Shown piece after piece: positions 7,857-14,466 of a stretch of DNA of 17,115 nt. The stretch's first letter is position 1; every line of letters starts with the position of its first letter. The stretch covers positions 1-17,115 of the forward strand of contig VBKY01000056.1 of NCBI GenBank assembly GCA_005879255.1, in the 5' to 3' direction. The DNA is from Deltaproteobacteria bacterium (GTDB lineage Bacteria > Desulfobacterota_B > Binatia > UBA9968). The notes beneath the pieces were generated by a model. The model was not told the DNA's origin. It saw only the letters and a program-made list of their open reading frames with translations, and ran no database searches. A program made the position numbers and the translations under genes.

Positions 7857-8882
7857 ATGGTCATCGATTTTCAAGCGCACGTATTTCCGCAATCCTACCT
7901 CGCCGAAATGAAACGGCTCGATGGAGCGGTCATTCTCGAAGAGCCTGATCCGCATAGCGGCATGTCGTACTTTTACGATAAGACGCTCAAGTGCCGCATC
8001 AACACAGCGACATTCCAAGGACAAGATATCGAGAAGCGTCTTAGGCACATGGATCAGTTGGGTATCGACATCCACGTGCTGACCATTCCTGCCCCGGGTG
8101 CTGACCGTTTCGAAGGCGCTGGCGCGATCGAGATCGCGCGGGTTGCCAATGACGCCATTGCGGCCATCGCGAGGAAGCATCCAAAGCGTTTTATCGGCTT
8201 CTTCACACTGCCGACCTGCGACACTAAAGCGTCGCTGGATGAGTTGGAACGATCAGTCAACGAGCTTGGACTCCGGGGCTTCGGCTGTTTCGCGAATCTC
8301 AACGGCCAGGCGCTGGATCGCGAAGAGCTCTTTCCGATCTACGAACGTTTGGCCAAATACAATTTGCCGGTCTATGTGCATCCGACCGCGCCGCTCGCTA
8401 CGGAGGCAACCGGCATTGATATTATGCCGACTTTGATCTTCGGTTGGGCCTTCGATAGCACCGTGGCGATGACCCGTCTAGTCTACGGCCGTGTGCTCGA
8501 GCGTTTCCCCGAAATTAATTGGGTTGTCGCCGACGTTGGCGGCGTTTTAGCGTTCTTCGCCCAGCGTGCGATCAATATCTACACCGGCCGCACCGACGAG
8601 ATTCGTCACAAATACGGCTTGAAAGAGAACCCGCTCCATTCTTTCCGGCGCTTTTACGTCGATACCGCCGACCATCCGGCATCGACGCTTCGTTGTGTTA
8701 AAGACTTTTTCGGCCCGGACCGAATGGTTTTGGGCACGAACTATCCTTATGGGCCAGAAGAAGGGTGTGTGTTGGTTAAAAACAGTTTGAAGGCGATCGA
8801 TGGGCTTGATCTCGCTTCCGTTGAAAAAGCCAAGATTCTGGGTGGCAACGCCGCCAACATTCTTGGACTAGGAGCCGCATGA
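7857..8882 (+). CDS. Amidohydrolase family 2 protein with altered metal-binding residues
   Basis: A 341-residue TIM-barrel amidohydrolase of the same family as the preceding gene (compare LRHMDQLGIDIHVLTIP here with LKHMDELGIDVQVLYPT there). The N-terminal strand reads VIDFQAHVFP: the first His of HxH is Gln6, leaving H8. YVHP keeps the barrel His (H175). The HGG strand reads VADVGG, with D226 where ACMSD-type enzymes have His. The C-terminal motif is GTNYPYG, with N295 at the normally catalytic Asp. Three of about five usual ligands are therefore changed, although length and fold motifs are intact. It may use a different metal set, a metal-independent reaction, or be inactive. The start ATG at 7857 has no clear ribosome-binding site; the stop overlaps the next start in ATGA. 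Confidence 0.85.
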   Translation: MVIDFQAHVFPQSYLAEMKRLDGAVILEEPDPHSGMSYFYDKTLKCRINTATFQGQDIEKRLRHMDQLGIDIHVLTIPAPGADRFEGAGAIEIARVANDAIAAIARKHPKRFIGFFTLPTCDTKASLDELERSVNELGLRGFGCFANLNGQALDREELFPIYERLAKYNLPVYVHPTAPLATEATGIDIMPTLIFGWAFDSTVAMTRLVYGRVLERFPEINWVVADVGGVLAFFAQRAINIYTGRTDEIRHKYGLKENPLHSFRRFYVDTADHPASTLRCVKDFFGPDRMVLGTNYPYGPEEGCVLVKNSLKAIDGLDLASVEKAKILGGNAANILGLGAA

Positions 8883-10474
8883 AATTTACCAAAGCAGGTC
8901 GGCCCGTCATCATGGGACAAAATGGCATGGTCTCGTCCGGCCACCAGCTTGCTTCTCAAGCGGGCGTGAGTGTGCTTAGAGAAGGCGGCAACGCGGCGGA
9001 CGCCGCACTCGCCGCTGCGTTTGTCATGGCGGTCGTAAAACCGGAAACAAGTGGCCCAGGCGGCGACCTGTTCGCCTTGGTCTTCATGAAAAAGACCGGA
9101 AAGGTCGAGGCGCTCAATTCCAGCGGTCCGGCACCAGCGAAGGCGAGCATCGAATATTTCCATGATCGAGGTTTGAAAAATATTCCGCAATTTGGGCCGC
9201 TCAGCATCGCCGTTCCCGGAGCCGTAGATGGTTGGCTGGAACTGCACAAAAAGTACGGCACGAAAGACTTGACACGGCTGATGGCAGACGCGATTCGCGT
9301 CGCGCGTGAAGGTTTTCCCATCTCGCAAGAGTTCGCCGAAAGCATCGAGGAGTTCAGCTCAGAATTTCCATGGGTCGATCGTTGTTACCGCCAGCCGTTA
9401 GGCGGGCCGAAGCCGGGAAAAATAGTTGTGCAAAAGGGTCTGGGCGAGGTCTTAGAGAAGATCGCGCGAAAGGGGAGAGAAGGATTCTATTCCGGTGAAG
9501 TGGCCGACAAACTCTGCGCGACGATCAAGTCGGAGGGCGGATTATTGGCACAGGAAGATTTACGGAGCGTGGTGTGCCAATGGCTGGAACCGGTGAGCAC
9601 CCGCTACCGCAATACGCTGGTCTACGAGCAACCGCCGGTGTCGCAAGGCTTCATGGTTCTCGAAATGCTCAACATCGTCGAGGCCTGGCCGTTTCACGAC
9701 GGCAGTATGAGTCGCGCCGATATGATTCACTTTCAAATCGCGGCAAAAAAGCTGGCCTTTGAGGATAGAATACATTACTTGGAAGATCCAAAATTCGGCG
9801 ATCCTAAGATTCCTTTGCTGATTTCTAAAGAGCATGCCGCCAAGCGGCGCGAGCTCGTCAGCGAGATGATGAATCGGCCTTCCGTTGCCGTCGCAAACCA
9901 GAGCACTGATACGACTTATCTTTGCGCGACGGATCGCGACGGCAATGCGATTTCGTTTATTCAAAGCGTCTTCGCGCCCTTCGGGTCGCGCGTTATCGGT
10001 GGTGACACGGGCGTGATCATGAATAATCGCCTGTGTAGCTTTGGTCTCGATCCAAGCAAAGCCAATTCTTTGAAGCCCGGTAAACGGCCGGCGCACACGC
10101 TCAATACTTATATGATCTTTCGCGGCAATGAAGTGTTCGCGGTCGGCGGCAGCCCTGGAGCAGACGAACAGCCGCAAACCAATTTTCAGATTATCCACGA
10201 TCTGGTCGACTTACAGATGGACCCGCAGAGCGCCATCGAGGCGCCGCGCTGGAGCCACCAACCTGGCACGCCGCCGCGCGATCAACTTCCCGAAGCTTTG
10301 CGCATGGAAGAAGGATATGACCAGGCGACCCTCGATAGCTTGCGCAAAAAAGGCCACACCGTGTCCATCGTCGATCGCTGGTCCTTCGGCAGCGCAAAGG
10401 TAATTGTGCGCGAGAATGACTGCTGGCTCGGCGGCGCCGATCCGCGCCGGGTGGGTTACGCGCTGGGCTGGTAA
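8879..10474 (+). CDS. Gamma-glutamyltransferase-family Ntn hydrolase (YwrD-like)
   Basis: A 531-residue protein of the GGT superfamily: autocatalytic Ntn hydrolases that self-cleave before a Thr. Seen: REGGNAADAALAAAFVMAVVKPETSGPGGD near the N-terminus (typical large-subunit start), VPGAVDGWLELHKKYG, and the processing site DTTYLCATDRDGNAISF, where Thr345 is the predicted nucleophile. No signal peptide, unlike periplasmic E. coli GGT. The Arg that holds the gamma-glutamyl alpha-carboxylate is replaced (LNSSGPAPAK, Ser82); the Ser-Ser pair becomes H406-T407 (RPAHTLNT), and GSPGG becomes GSPGAD (Ala428). It probably acts on another amide or acyl substrate. AGGAG sits 4 bases before the ATG, which overlaps the upstream stop by 4 bases. 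Confidence 0.87.
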   Translation: MKFTKAGRPVIMGQNGMVSSGHQLASQAGVSVLREGGNAADAALAAAFVMAVVKPETSGPGGDLFALVFMKKTGKVEALNSSGPAPAKASIEYFHDRGLKNIPQFGPLSIAVPGAVDGWLELHKKYGTKDLTRLMADAIRVAREGFPISQEFAESIEEFSSEFPWVDRCYRQPLGGPKPGKIVVQKGLGEVLEKIARKGREGFYSGEVADKLCATIKSEGGLLAQEDLRSVVCQWLEPVSTRYRNTLVYEQPPVSQGFMVLEMLNIVEAWPFHDGSMSRADMIHFQIAAKKLAFEDRIHYLEDPKFGDPKIPLLISKEHAAKRRELVSEMMNRPSVAVANQSTDTTYLCATDRDGNAISFIQSVFAPFGSRVIGGDTGVIMNNRLCSFGLDPSKANSLKPGKRPAHTLNTYMIFRGNEVFAVGGSPGADEQPQTNFQIIHDLVDLQMDPQSAIEAPRWSHQPGTPPRDQLPEALRMEEGYDQATLDSLRKKGHTVSIVDRWSFGSAKVIVRENDCWLGGADPRRVGYALGW

Positions 10475-10520
10475 AATTTAATACCCAGTTACTTAAGAAC
10501 TCATCATTATAAGTAGACCA

Positions 10521-10526
10521 AGGAGG
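10521..10526 (+). promoter_or_regulatory. Ribosome-binding site deciding a GTG start
   Basis: AGGAGG four bases before the GTG at 10531. The next in-frame ATG (10564) would remove part of the nucleotide-binding motif, so GTG is the start. The 56-base gap upstream is AT-rich against its surroundings, but I could not place a well-spaced promoter in it. Confidence 0.6.
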
Positions 10527-10530
10527 CCGA

Positions 10531-11373
10531 GTGGAAAGGATCGGCGTGATCGGCACCGGCGCCATGGGCGTGGCGCTATTGGAGCGGCTCAAACTCGCGG
10601 GCGTTGCGGCCGTTTGTTATGACTCTTACCCGCCGTCGCTGGAGCAAGCGCGCGCCTTGGGTATGGGTGTCGTTGGCAGCTCGGCGGAAGTCGCCAAGGA
10701 ATCGACGCTGATCGATATCGTCGTGCGCACCGATCAGGATATGCTCGACTGCGTCCTTGGGCCCAAAGGAATCTTGGAAACCGCGAAGCCGGAAACCTTG
10801 TTGCTGCTTCATAGTTCGATCTTACCGCAAACGATGGTCAAAGTTGCCCACGCTGCTCGTGAGAAAGGCGTGCACACGATTGACGCTTGTATGACCGGCG
10901 TGCCTGACAGCGTACGCGCCGGCAATCTTTCCTTCGTGGTGGGCGGGGGGGAAGAATTGGTGGAGCGGGCCAGGCCGCATCTGCTCAAGATGAGCAAGGA
11001 AGTTTTTCACATGGGCCCGCTTGGCACCGGCGCGGTCGGGAAACTAATCGTGAACATGCTGGGCGGAGCGGAGACATTGATCGTTCACGAAGCGCTTCAG
11101 ATCGGGTTGGCCGGCGACATTCCCTATCAGAAGGCGTTGGAGTTGATGCGTCGCGTCGGTCACAATAGCGTGCTCAACCGGTGGCAGAGAACCTTCGATC
11201 CTTCGGGTAACGATCCGCTGCCAAGATCGGGACGAAACGTTTTGAACAAAGATATTCCGCTCGTTGCCGAGTTGGCTCGCCTGTATAATCTGGATGTGCC
11301 GATTACACAGGAGTTGTCGGCGTCGGCGCAGCGGGTCGTTGAAGCCAATGAGAGAAAAAACAAACAATCGTAA
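10531..11373 (+). CDS. NAD(P)-dependent oxidoreductase, 3-hydroxyisobutyrate dehydrogenase family
   Basis: A 280-residue beta-hydroxyacid dehydrogenase with GTG start. Seen: Rossmann motif IGVIGTGAMG (GxGxxG at 8-13) at the extreme N-terminus; a central LLLLHSSILPQT segment; a substrate-loop region DACMTGVPDSVRAGNLSFVVGG matching the family DAPVSGG...G.L...VGG block; and GTGAVGKLIVNML with the catalytic Lys171, leading into the helical C-terminal domain. D-C-M-T-G-V replaces the usual D-A-P-V-S-G, so the substrate is probably not 3-hydroxyisobutyrate itself. The D30 following the Rossmann beta-2 strand (VCYD) suggests an NAD preference, as inference. It lies between the GGT-like hydrolase and the luciferase-like oxygenase and fits a pathway producing a 3-hydroxy or semialdehyde intermediate. 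Confidence 0.88.
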   Translation: MERIGVIGTGAMGVALLERLKLAGVAAVCYDSYPPSLEQARALGMGVVGSSAEVAKESTLIDIVVRTDQDMLDCVLGPKGILETAKPETLLLLHSSILPQTMVKVAHAAREKGVHTIDACMTGVPDSVRAGNLSFVVGGGEELVERARPHLLKMSKEVFHMGPLGTGAVGKLIVNMLGGAETLIVHEALQIGLAGDIPYQKALELMRRVGHNSVLNRWQRTFDPSGNDPLPRSGRNVLNKDIPLVAELARLYNLDVPITQELSASAQRVVEANERKNKQS

Positions 11374-11399
11374 TTTGCACGTCATTAACCCAGTTGCAG

Positions 11400-11406
11400 A
11401 GGAAGA
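11400..11406 (+). promoter_or_regulatory. Ribosome-binding site deciding the luciferase-like start
   Basis: AGGAAGA, eight bases before the GTG at 11415, supports that codon over the longer TTG frame start at 11394, whose extra seven residues (MQRKKQP) lie before the conserved N-terminal strand. Confidence 0.5.
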
Positions 11407-11414
11407 AGCAGCCG

Positions 11415-12467
11415 GTGAAATGTAGTCTCTTTACCGAAATACAGTGCCCGGAGGGCTCGTCGCCGGCGGCGCGCCTCGAAGAGTTCATGGAACAAGCCGA
11501 ATTGGCCGACCGATTCGGATTCAACACTTACTGGATCGCTGAGATCCATTGCCAACCGAAGTTTTCGCTCCTCTCCGCGCCCTACGTCGTCCTGGGGGCT
11601 GTGGCGCAGAGGACTAAGCGGCTACGCCTTGGCGTGGCGGTAAATACACTGCCAGTGCATCATCCCGTGCAGCTGGCTGAAGAAGCGGCGATGCTCGATC
11701 TCGTCAGTAACGGGCGAATGGAGTTTGCCGCCGGCGGCGGCCATCCGCATAGCCGGGCATATGAATGTTTCGGCGCCGATCATAAATCAACCCACGATTT
11801 CATGGCCGAAGGGCTCGAAGTCATTCGAAAGGCCTGGTCCGACGAGACGCTCACTTATAAGGGGAAGTTTTTTGATATTCCTGAAGTGATCGTCAATCCG
11901 AAACCGATCCAAAAACCTTTGCCGCCGATCTACATGGCAACCAGCTCTCTCGACGGAGTCGAAGTCGGCAGTCGCTTAGGAGTAAATCTTTTTTTGCCGA
12001 TTCACACGCGTACGCCGGAACAGGTCGTCGAGTACGCGACCGCATATTGGGCTGGTTTGAAACAGAATGGTCATGATTCAGGGAGCCGAGAGTTGGGACT
12101 GTTGCTTCCGATGCATTTAGCACGAAGCATGGCCGAAGCGAAAGCGCGCTCAGAAGCCGGCGTCATGAGCTACTTCAAAACGATTACCGACATGCGTGTC
12201 GATTACACGGCATGGTTGACTCGGCGCGGCGTGGAGCTGCCAGCGCGGCTGCGCACCGCGGCGGGAGCGCAGGTCGCCTTCGATGCGGTTTGTGAAAAAC
12301 ATGCGGTGATCGGGGACTCAAAGCTGGCAGTGGAGAAAATCAAAGAGCTGACGCAAAAGACCGGCGCGATGAACCTGCTTACGTGGTTTAACATCGGCAC
12401 TGTGCCGCACGCGGCGGTGAAAGAATCGATGCAGCAGTTTGCTGTGGAAGTCATGCCAAAGCTCTGA
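11415..12467 (+). CDS. Luciferase-like (LLM class) flavin-dependent monooxygenase
   Basis: A 350-residue TIM-barrel flavoprotein of the bacterial-luciferase superfamily, which uses reduced FMN (or F420 in some branches) to oxygenate substrates. Seen: N-terminal MKCSLFTEIQCP strand; AELADRFGFNTYWIAEIH with E43 and H45 (the family often has EHH); RLRLGVAVNTLPVHHPVQLAEE, the signature strand of this superfamily; LDLVSNGRMEFAAGGGH; the FGADHKSTHDFMAEGLEVIRKAW helix; and KPIQKPLPPIYMATSS. No reductase gene is nearby, so a general flavin reductase must supply FMNH2. The GTG start at 11415 is chosen over TTG 11394 because of its ribosome-binding site and family N-terminus. Its stop shares a base with an ATG at 12467 that is probably not the downstream start. 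Substrate unknown. Confidence 0.88.
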   Translation: MKCSLFTEIQCPEGSSPAARLEEFMEQAELADRFGFNTYWIAEIHCQPKFSLLSAPYVVLGAVAQRTKRLRLGVAVNTLPVHHPVQLAEEAAMLDLVSNGRMEFAAGGGHPHSRAYECFGADHKSTHDFMAEGLEVIRKAWSDETLTYKGKFFDIPEVIVNPKPIQKPLPPIYMATSSLDGVEVGSRLGVNLFLPIHTRTPEQVVEYATAYWAGLKQNGHDSGSRELGLLLPMHLARSMAEAKARSEAGVMSYFKTITDMRVDYTAWLTRRGVELPARLRTAAGAQVAFDAVCEKHAVIGDSKLAVEKIKELTQKTGAMNLLTWFNIGTVPHAAVKESMQQFAVEVMPKL

Positions 12468-12474
12468 TGCCAAT

Positions 12475-12511
12475 TGGAGTGTTGGAGTACTGGAGGAATG
12501 GAGACATGGAA
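12475..12511 (+). repeat. 8-base short tandem repeat, TGGAGNNN, carrying a ribosome-binding site
   Basis: TGGAG recurs exactly every 8 bases at 12475, 12483, 12491 and 12499, followed by TGGAA at 12507: units TGGAGTGT, TGGAGTAC, TGGAGGAA, TGGAGACA, TGGAAG. The core is kept and the three spacer bases vary. The array fills the gap between the luciferase-like gene and the pterin dehydratase gene; the third unit supplies TGGAGG nine bases before the ATG at 12506, and the ATG itself falls across the fourth/fifth unit junction. Similar short TTGGAGT-type arrays are, to my recollection, dispersed between genes in deltaproteobacterial genomes. Confidence 0.75.
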
Positions 12512-12856
12512 GAACTAACTGAACAAAAGTGCGTAGCGTGCCGGGTCGGCGCACCATCCGTGACGCCCGAAGAGATCGAAGAGTTCCAACCGAAGATCCC
12601 GGAGTGGCACATCATCACCGAAGACGGAATTCCGAAGTTAGACCGCCAGTTCAAGTTCAAGAATTTCACAGACGCCATCTCATTCACCGACGCGGTTGGC
12701 GCCGCGGCGGAAGAAGAAGGACATCATCCGCGGCTCACCACCGAATGGGGCAAGGTCGCTGTTACCTGGTGGACGCACAAGATCAAGAACCTGCACAAAA
12801 ATGACTTCATCATGGCGGCGAAGACCGACGTGATCTACAAGAAGTATCAGGGATAG
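12506..12856 (+). CDS. Pterin-4a-carbinolamine dehydratase family protein
   Basis: A 116-residue protein of the PCD/DCoH family (COG2154), which dehydrates 4a-hydroxytetrahydrobiopterin to recycle the cofactor of aromatic amino-acid hydroxylases. Active-site motif seen: E71-G-H73-H74-P75 (EEEGHHPRL), a downstream Trp-Trp-x-His (TWWTHKIKNLHKNDF) and Asp, as in functional PCDs. The N-terminus carries CVACRVG, common in bacterial members. I chose the ATG at 12506 (TGGAGG at 12491-12496) over the ATG at 12467: the extra 13 residues of the longer frame are merely translated tandem repeat. No phenylalanine hydroxylase or pterin gene is in the window; a subset of this family has been proposed on comparative-genomic grounds to serve molybdopterin metabolism, and the next gene is a molybdenum-hydroxylase-type subunit. 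Confidence 0.88.
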   Translation: MEELTEQKCVACRVGAPSVTPEEIEEFQPKIPEWHIITEDGIPKLDRQFKFKNFTDAISFTDAVGAAAEEEGHHPRLTTEWGKVAVTWWTHKIKNLHKNDFIMAAKTDVIYKKYQG

Positions 12857-12912
12857 GACTCTAAGCAGGCGCGCATCCTTAGCCTCTGTGCAACGCTGTC
12901 GTTCGCGTTTAA

Positions 12913-12938
12913 TTCCTTTCCCGTCGTCAGGGGAGGAA
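12913..12938. other. Imperfect hairpin in the gap before the coxS-like gene
   Basis: The 128-base gap 12857-12984 holds no gene that I can see. Within it TTCCTTTCC (12913-12921) can pair with GGGGAGGAA (12930-12938), nine pairs including two G-U, with an 8-base loop. No T-run follows on the + strand, so a rho-independent terminator is doubtful. The GGGGAGG arm resembles a Shine-Dalgarno sequence but is about 47 bases before the ATG at 12985, too far to serve it. Confidence 0.25.
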
Positions 12939-12984
12939 ATAAAGGCCAGCGTAGCTTAAACCGACTCTATGGCATTCACGTATT

Positions 12985-13476
12985 ATGGACGCGCAAAATA
13001 AATTCAGTTTAACACTCACGGTGAACGGGAAACAGTGGTCCGGTGATGTGCCGATTGAGGAAACGCTGCTTGAACTCCTCCGCAATCGCCTGCGGCTCAC
13101 GGGAACGAAGCGCTCCTGTGAATCCGAAGTGTGCGGCGCGTGCACGGTGTTGGTCGATAACCGGCCGGTGAGCTCGTGCACTTATTTGGCCTTCGAAGCA
13201 CACGAAAAATCCGTGCTCACCATCGAGGGCGTCGCCCGCGGTGAAGAGCTAGATCCGCTACAAGAGGCGTTCATCCGGAACATCGGCGCCCAGTGCGGTT
13301 ACTGCACGCCGGGGCAAATCATCGCGGCGAAGGCGCTATTGATGACTAATCCTCATCCCACCCGAGAGCAGATTGCCGAATGGCTAAGCGGAAATATCTG
13401 CCGCTGCGGCGCCTACGGCGCCATCGCGCAGTCGATTCTCGAAGCTGCTCAAGCATATCAAAAGCAAAACCGTTAG
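12985..13476 (+). CDS. 2Fe-2S small subunit of molybdenum-hydroxylase type (CoxS/XdhC-small-like)
   Basis: A 163-residue two-cluster electron-transfer subunit, as in CO dehydrogenase CoxS, isoquinoline oxidoreductase and xanthine dehydrogenase. First domain is plant-ferredoxin-like with C45-x4-C50-x2-C53 (CESEVCGAC) and C65; second is the all-helical domain with C104-x2-C107 (QCGYCTPGQ) and C139-x-C141 (NICRCGAYGAI). All eight cluster ligands are present, so it looks functional. In known systems it passes electrons between the molybdopterin large subunit and an FAD subunit or outside acceptor. Neither partner is in the window: the gene is flanked by a pterin dehydratase (128-base gap) and a substrate-binding protein (29-base gap). 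No clear ribosome-binding site precedes ATG 12985. No Tat signal, as expected for this subunit. Confidence 0.92.
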   Translation: MDAQNKFSLTLTVNGKQWSGDVPIEETLLELLRNRLRLTGTKRSCESEVCGACTVLVDNRPVSSCTYLAFEAHEKSVLTIEGVARGEELDPLQEAFIRNIGAQCGYCTPGQIIAAKALLMTNPHPTREQIAEWLSGNICRCGAYGAIAQSILEAAQAYQKQNR

Positions 13477-13505
13477 CATGGCGATGAAGCGGCTAAAAAG
13501 GGCAA

Positions 13506-14462
13506 ATGAAGGCGACGAATCTCATAACAATTCTGGCTCTACTATTCGCTTTTTCGTTTAGCCCAACGTACGGCTTCGCGGCCGATCGAGTTCGTTTTGC
13601 CTATCCGGCGAAAAGCTTAAATTATTTGCCGATCACGATCGGACGCGACAAGGGAATTTTTCAGGGCGAAGGCATCGATCTGCAGATGATCCTGGTAGCG
13701 TCGACGATCCAGGTAGCCGCGCTTACCACGGGGGACATCGATTTCTCCGGTGCTCAGTCACAGGTCATGGCCGGGGCAGCGCGTGGCTTGCCAGTCAAGG
13801 TCGTCGGGTTTCTCACGATTAAACCTTCCTTTTGGTTGATGGCGAAACCAGATATCAGGTCGATGGCCGATCTCAAAGGCAAGATCATCGGCATCACCGC
13901 CATTGGTTCTTCTACCGATACTCTCGCGCGTTTTCTGTTGACGAAGAATGGTTTAACCCCGGATAGGGAAGTCGCGTTGATCGGCACTGGAACGACTTCG
14001 AATATTCTGACGGCGATGAAAGCCGGCACCGTCGACGCTGGAGTGTTGTCACCGCCGTTTAATGCGATGGCGACGCAAATGGGTTATCGCACCTTGGCCT
14101 ATTTCGGTGATTACGTCGAGCAGTCGCTCTCTGGAGTGGGAACATCGGATAAAATGATCCGAGAACGGCCGGAGCTGGTGCGGCGGATGCTGATCGCCAC
14201 GATCAAGAGCCTACGATTGATACAGCAACGGCCCGCCGATTCGATGCAATTCATCAGCAAAGAATGGAGTGTGGATTCGGCCTCGGCCACCGAGCTTTAC
14301 AAATCGATGCTGCCGGCCTTTTCCAAGGACGGTGGTATGGATGAAAAAGGCATTCGCGACGCGCTTAAGCGTGAGACTGAGCGCATGGCGCTCAAGGAGG
14401 AAACACCGCTATCGCGTGTGCTGGATTTGCGGATATTACGGGAAGTGCAAAAGGGACTGTAA
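13506..14462 (+). CDS. ABC transporter substrate-binding protein (NMT1/TauA-SsuA-like)
   Basis: A 318-residue periplasmic solute-binding protein of the nitrate/taurine/thiamine-precursor class. The N-terminus is a Sec signal peptide: MK, then hydrophobic residues 5-20, and a probable signal-peptidase I site after GFA (residue 25). The mature part shows the family pattern: RVRFAYPAKSLNYLPITIGRDKGIFQGEGIDLQ, LTTGDIDFSGAQSQVMAGAARGLPVKVV, DLKGKIIGIT, and VDAGVLSPPFNAMATQMG. It has no lipobox Cys. No permease or ATPase gene is nearby, so it must borrow a transporter encoded elsewhere or act otherwise; such orphan paralogues are plentiful in the uncultured lineages suggested here. Weak AAGGG three bases before the ATG. 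Ligand unknown, though the adjacent UbiD gene hints at an aromatic acid. Confidence 0.88.
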   Translation: MKATNLITILALLFAFSFSPTYGFAADRVRFAYPAKSLNYLPITIGRDKGIFQGEGIDLQMILVASTIQVAALTTGDIDFSGAQSQVMAGAARGLPVKVVGFLTIKPSFWLMAKPDIRSMADLKGKIIGITAIGSSTDTLARFLLTKNGLTPDREVALIGTGTTSNILTAMKAGTVDAGVLSPPFNAMATQMGYRTLAYFGDYVEQSLSGVGTSDKMIRERPELVRRMLIATIKSLRLIQQRPADSMQFISKEWSVDSASATELYKSMLPAFSKDGGMDEKGIRDALKRETERMALKEETPLSRVLDLRILREVQKGL

Positions 14463-14466
14463 AACT

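Noticed and set aside
10475..10530. Possible promoter in the AT-rich gap before the dehydrogenase gene (TTACTT at 10489, TATAAG at 10508)
   Set aside because: The spacing is about 13 bases, too short for a sigma-70 promoter, and no better-spaced pair was found.
12467..12505. Earlier ATG for the pterin dehydratase
   Set aside because: The 13 extra residues are translated 8-base repeat, and the Shine-Dalgarno sequence at 12491-12496 points to the ATG at 12506.
12857..12984. Terminator or small RNA in the gap before the CoxS-like gene
   Set aside because: The only hairpin is imperfect, lacks a T-run, and there is no conserved motif that I recognise.
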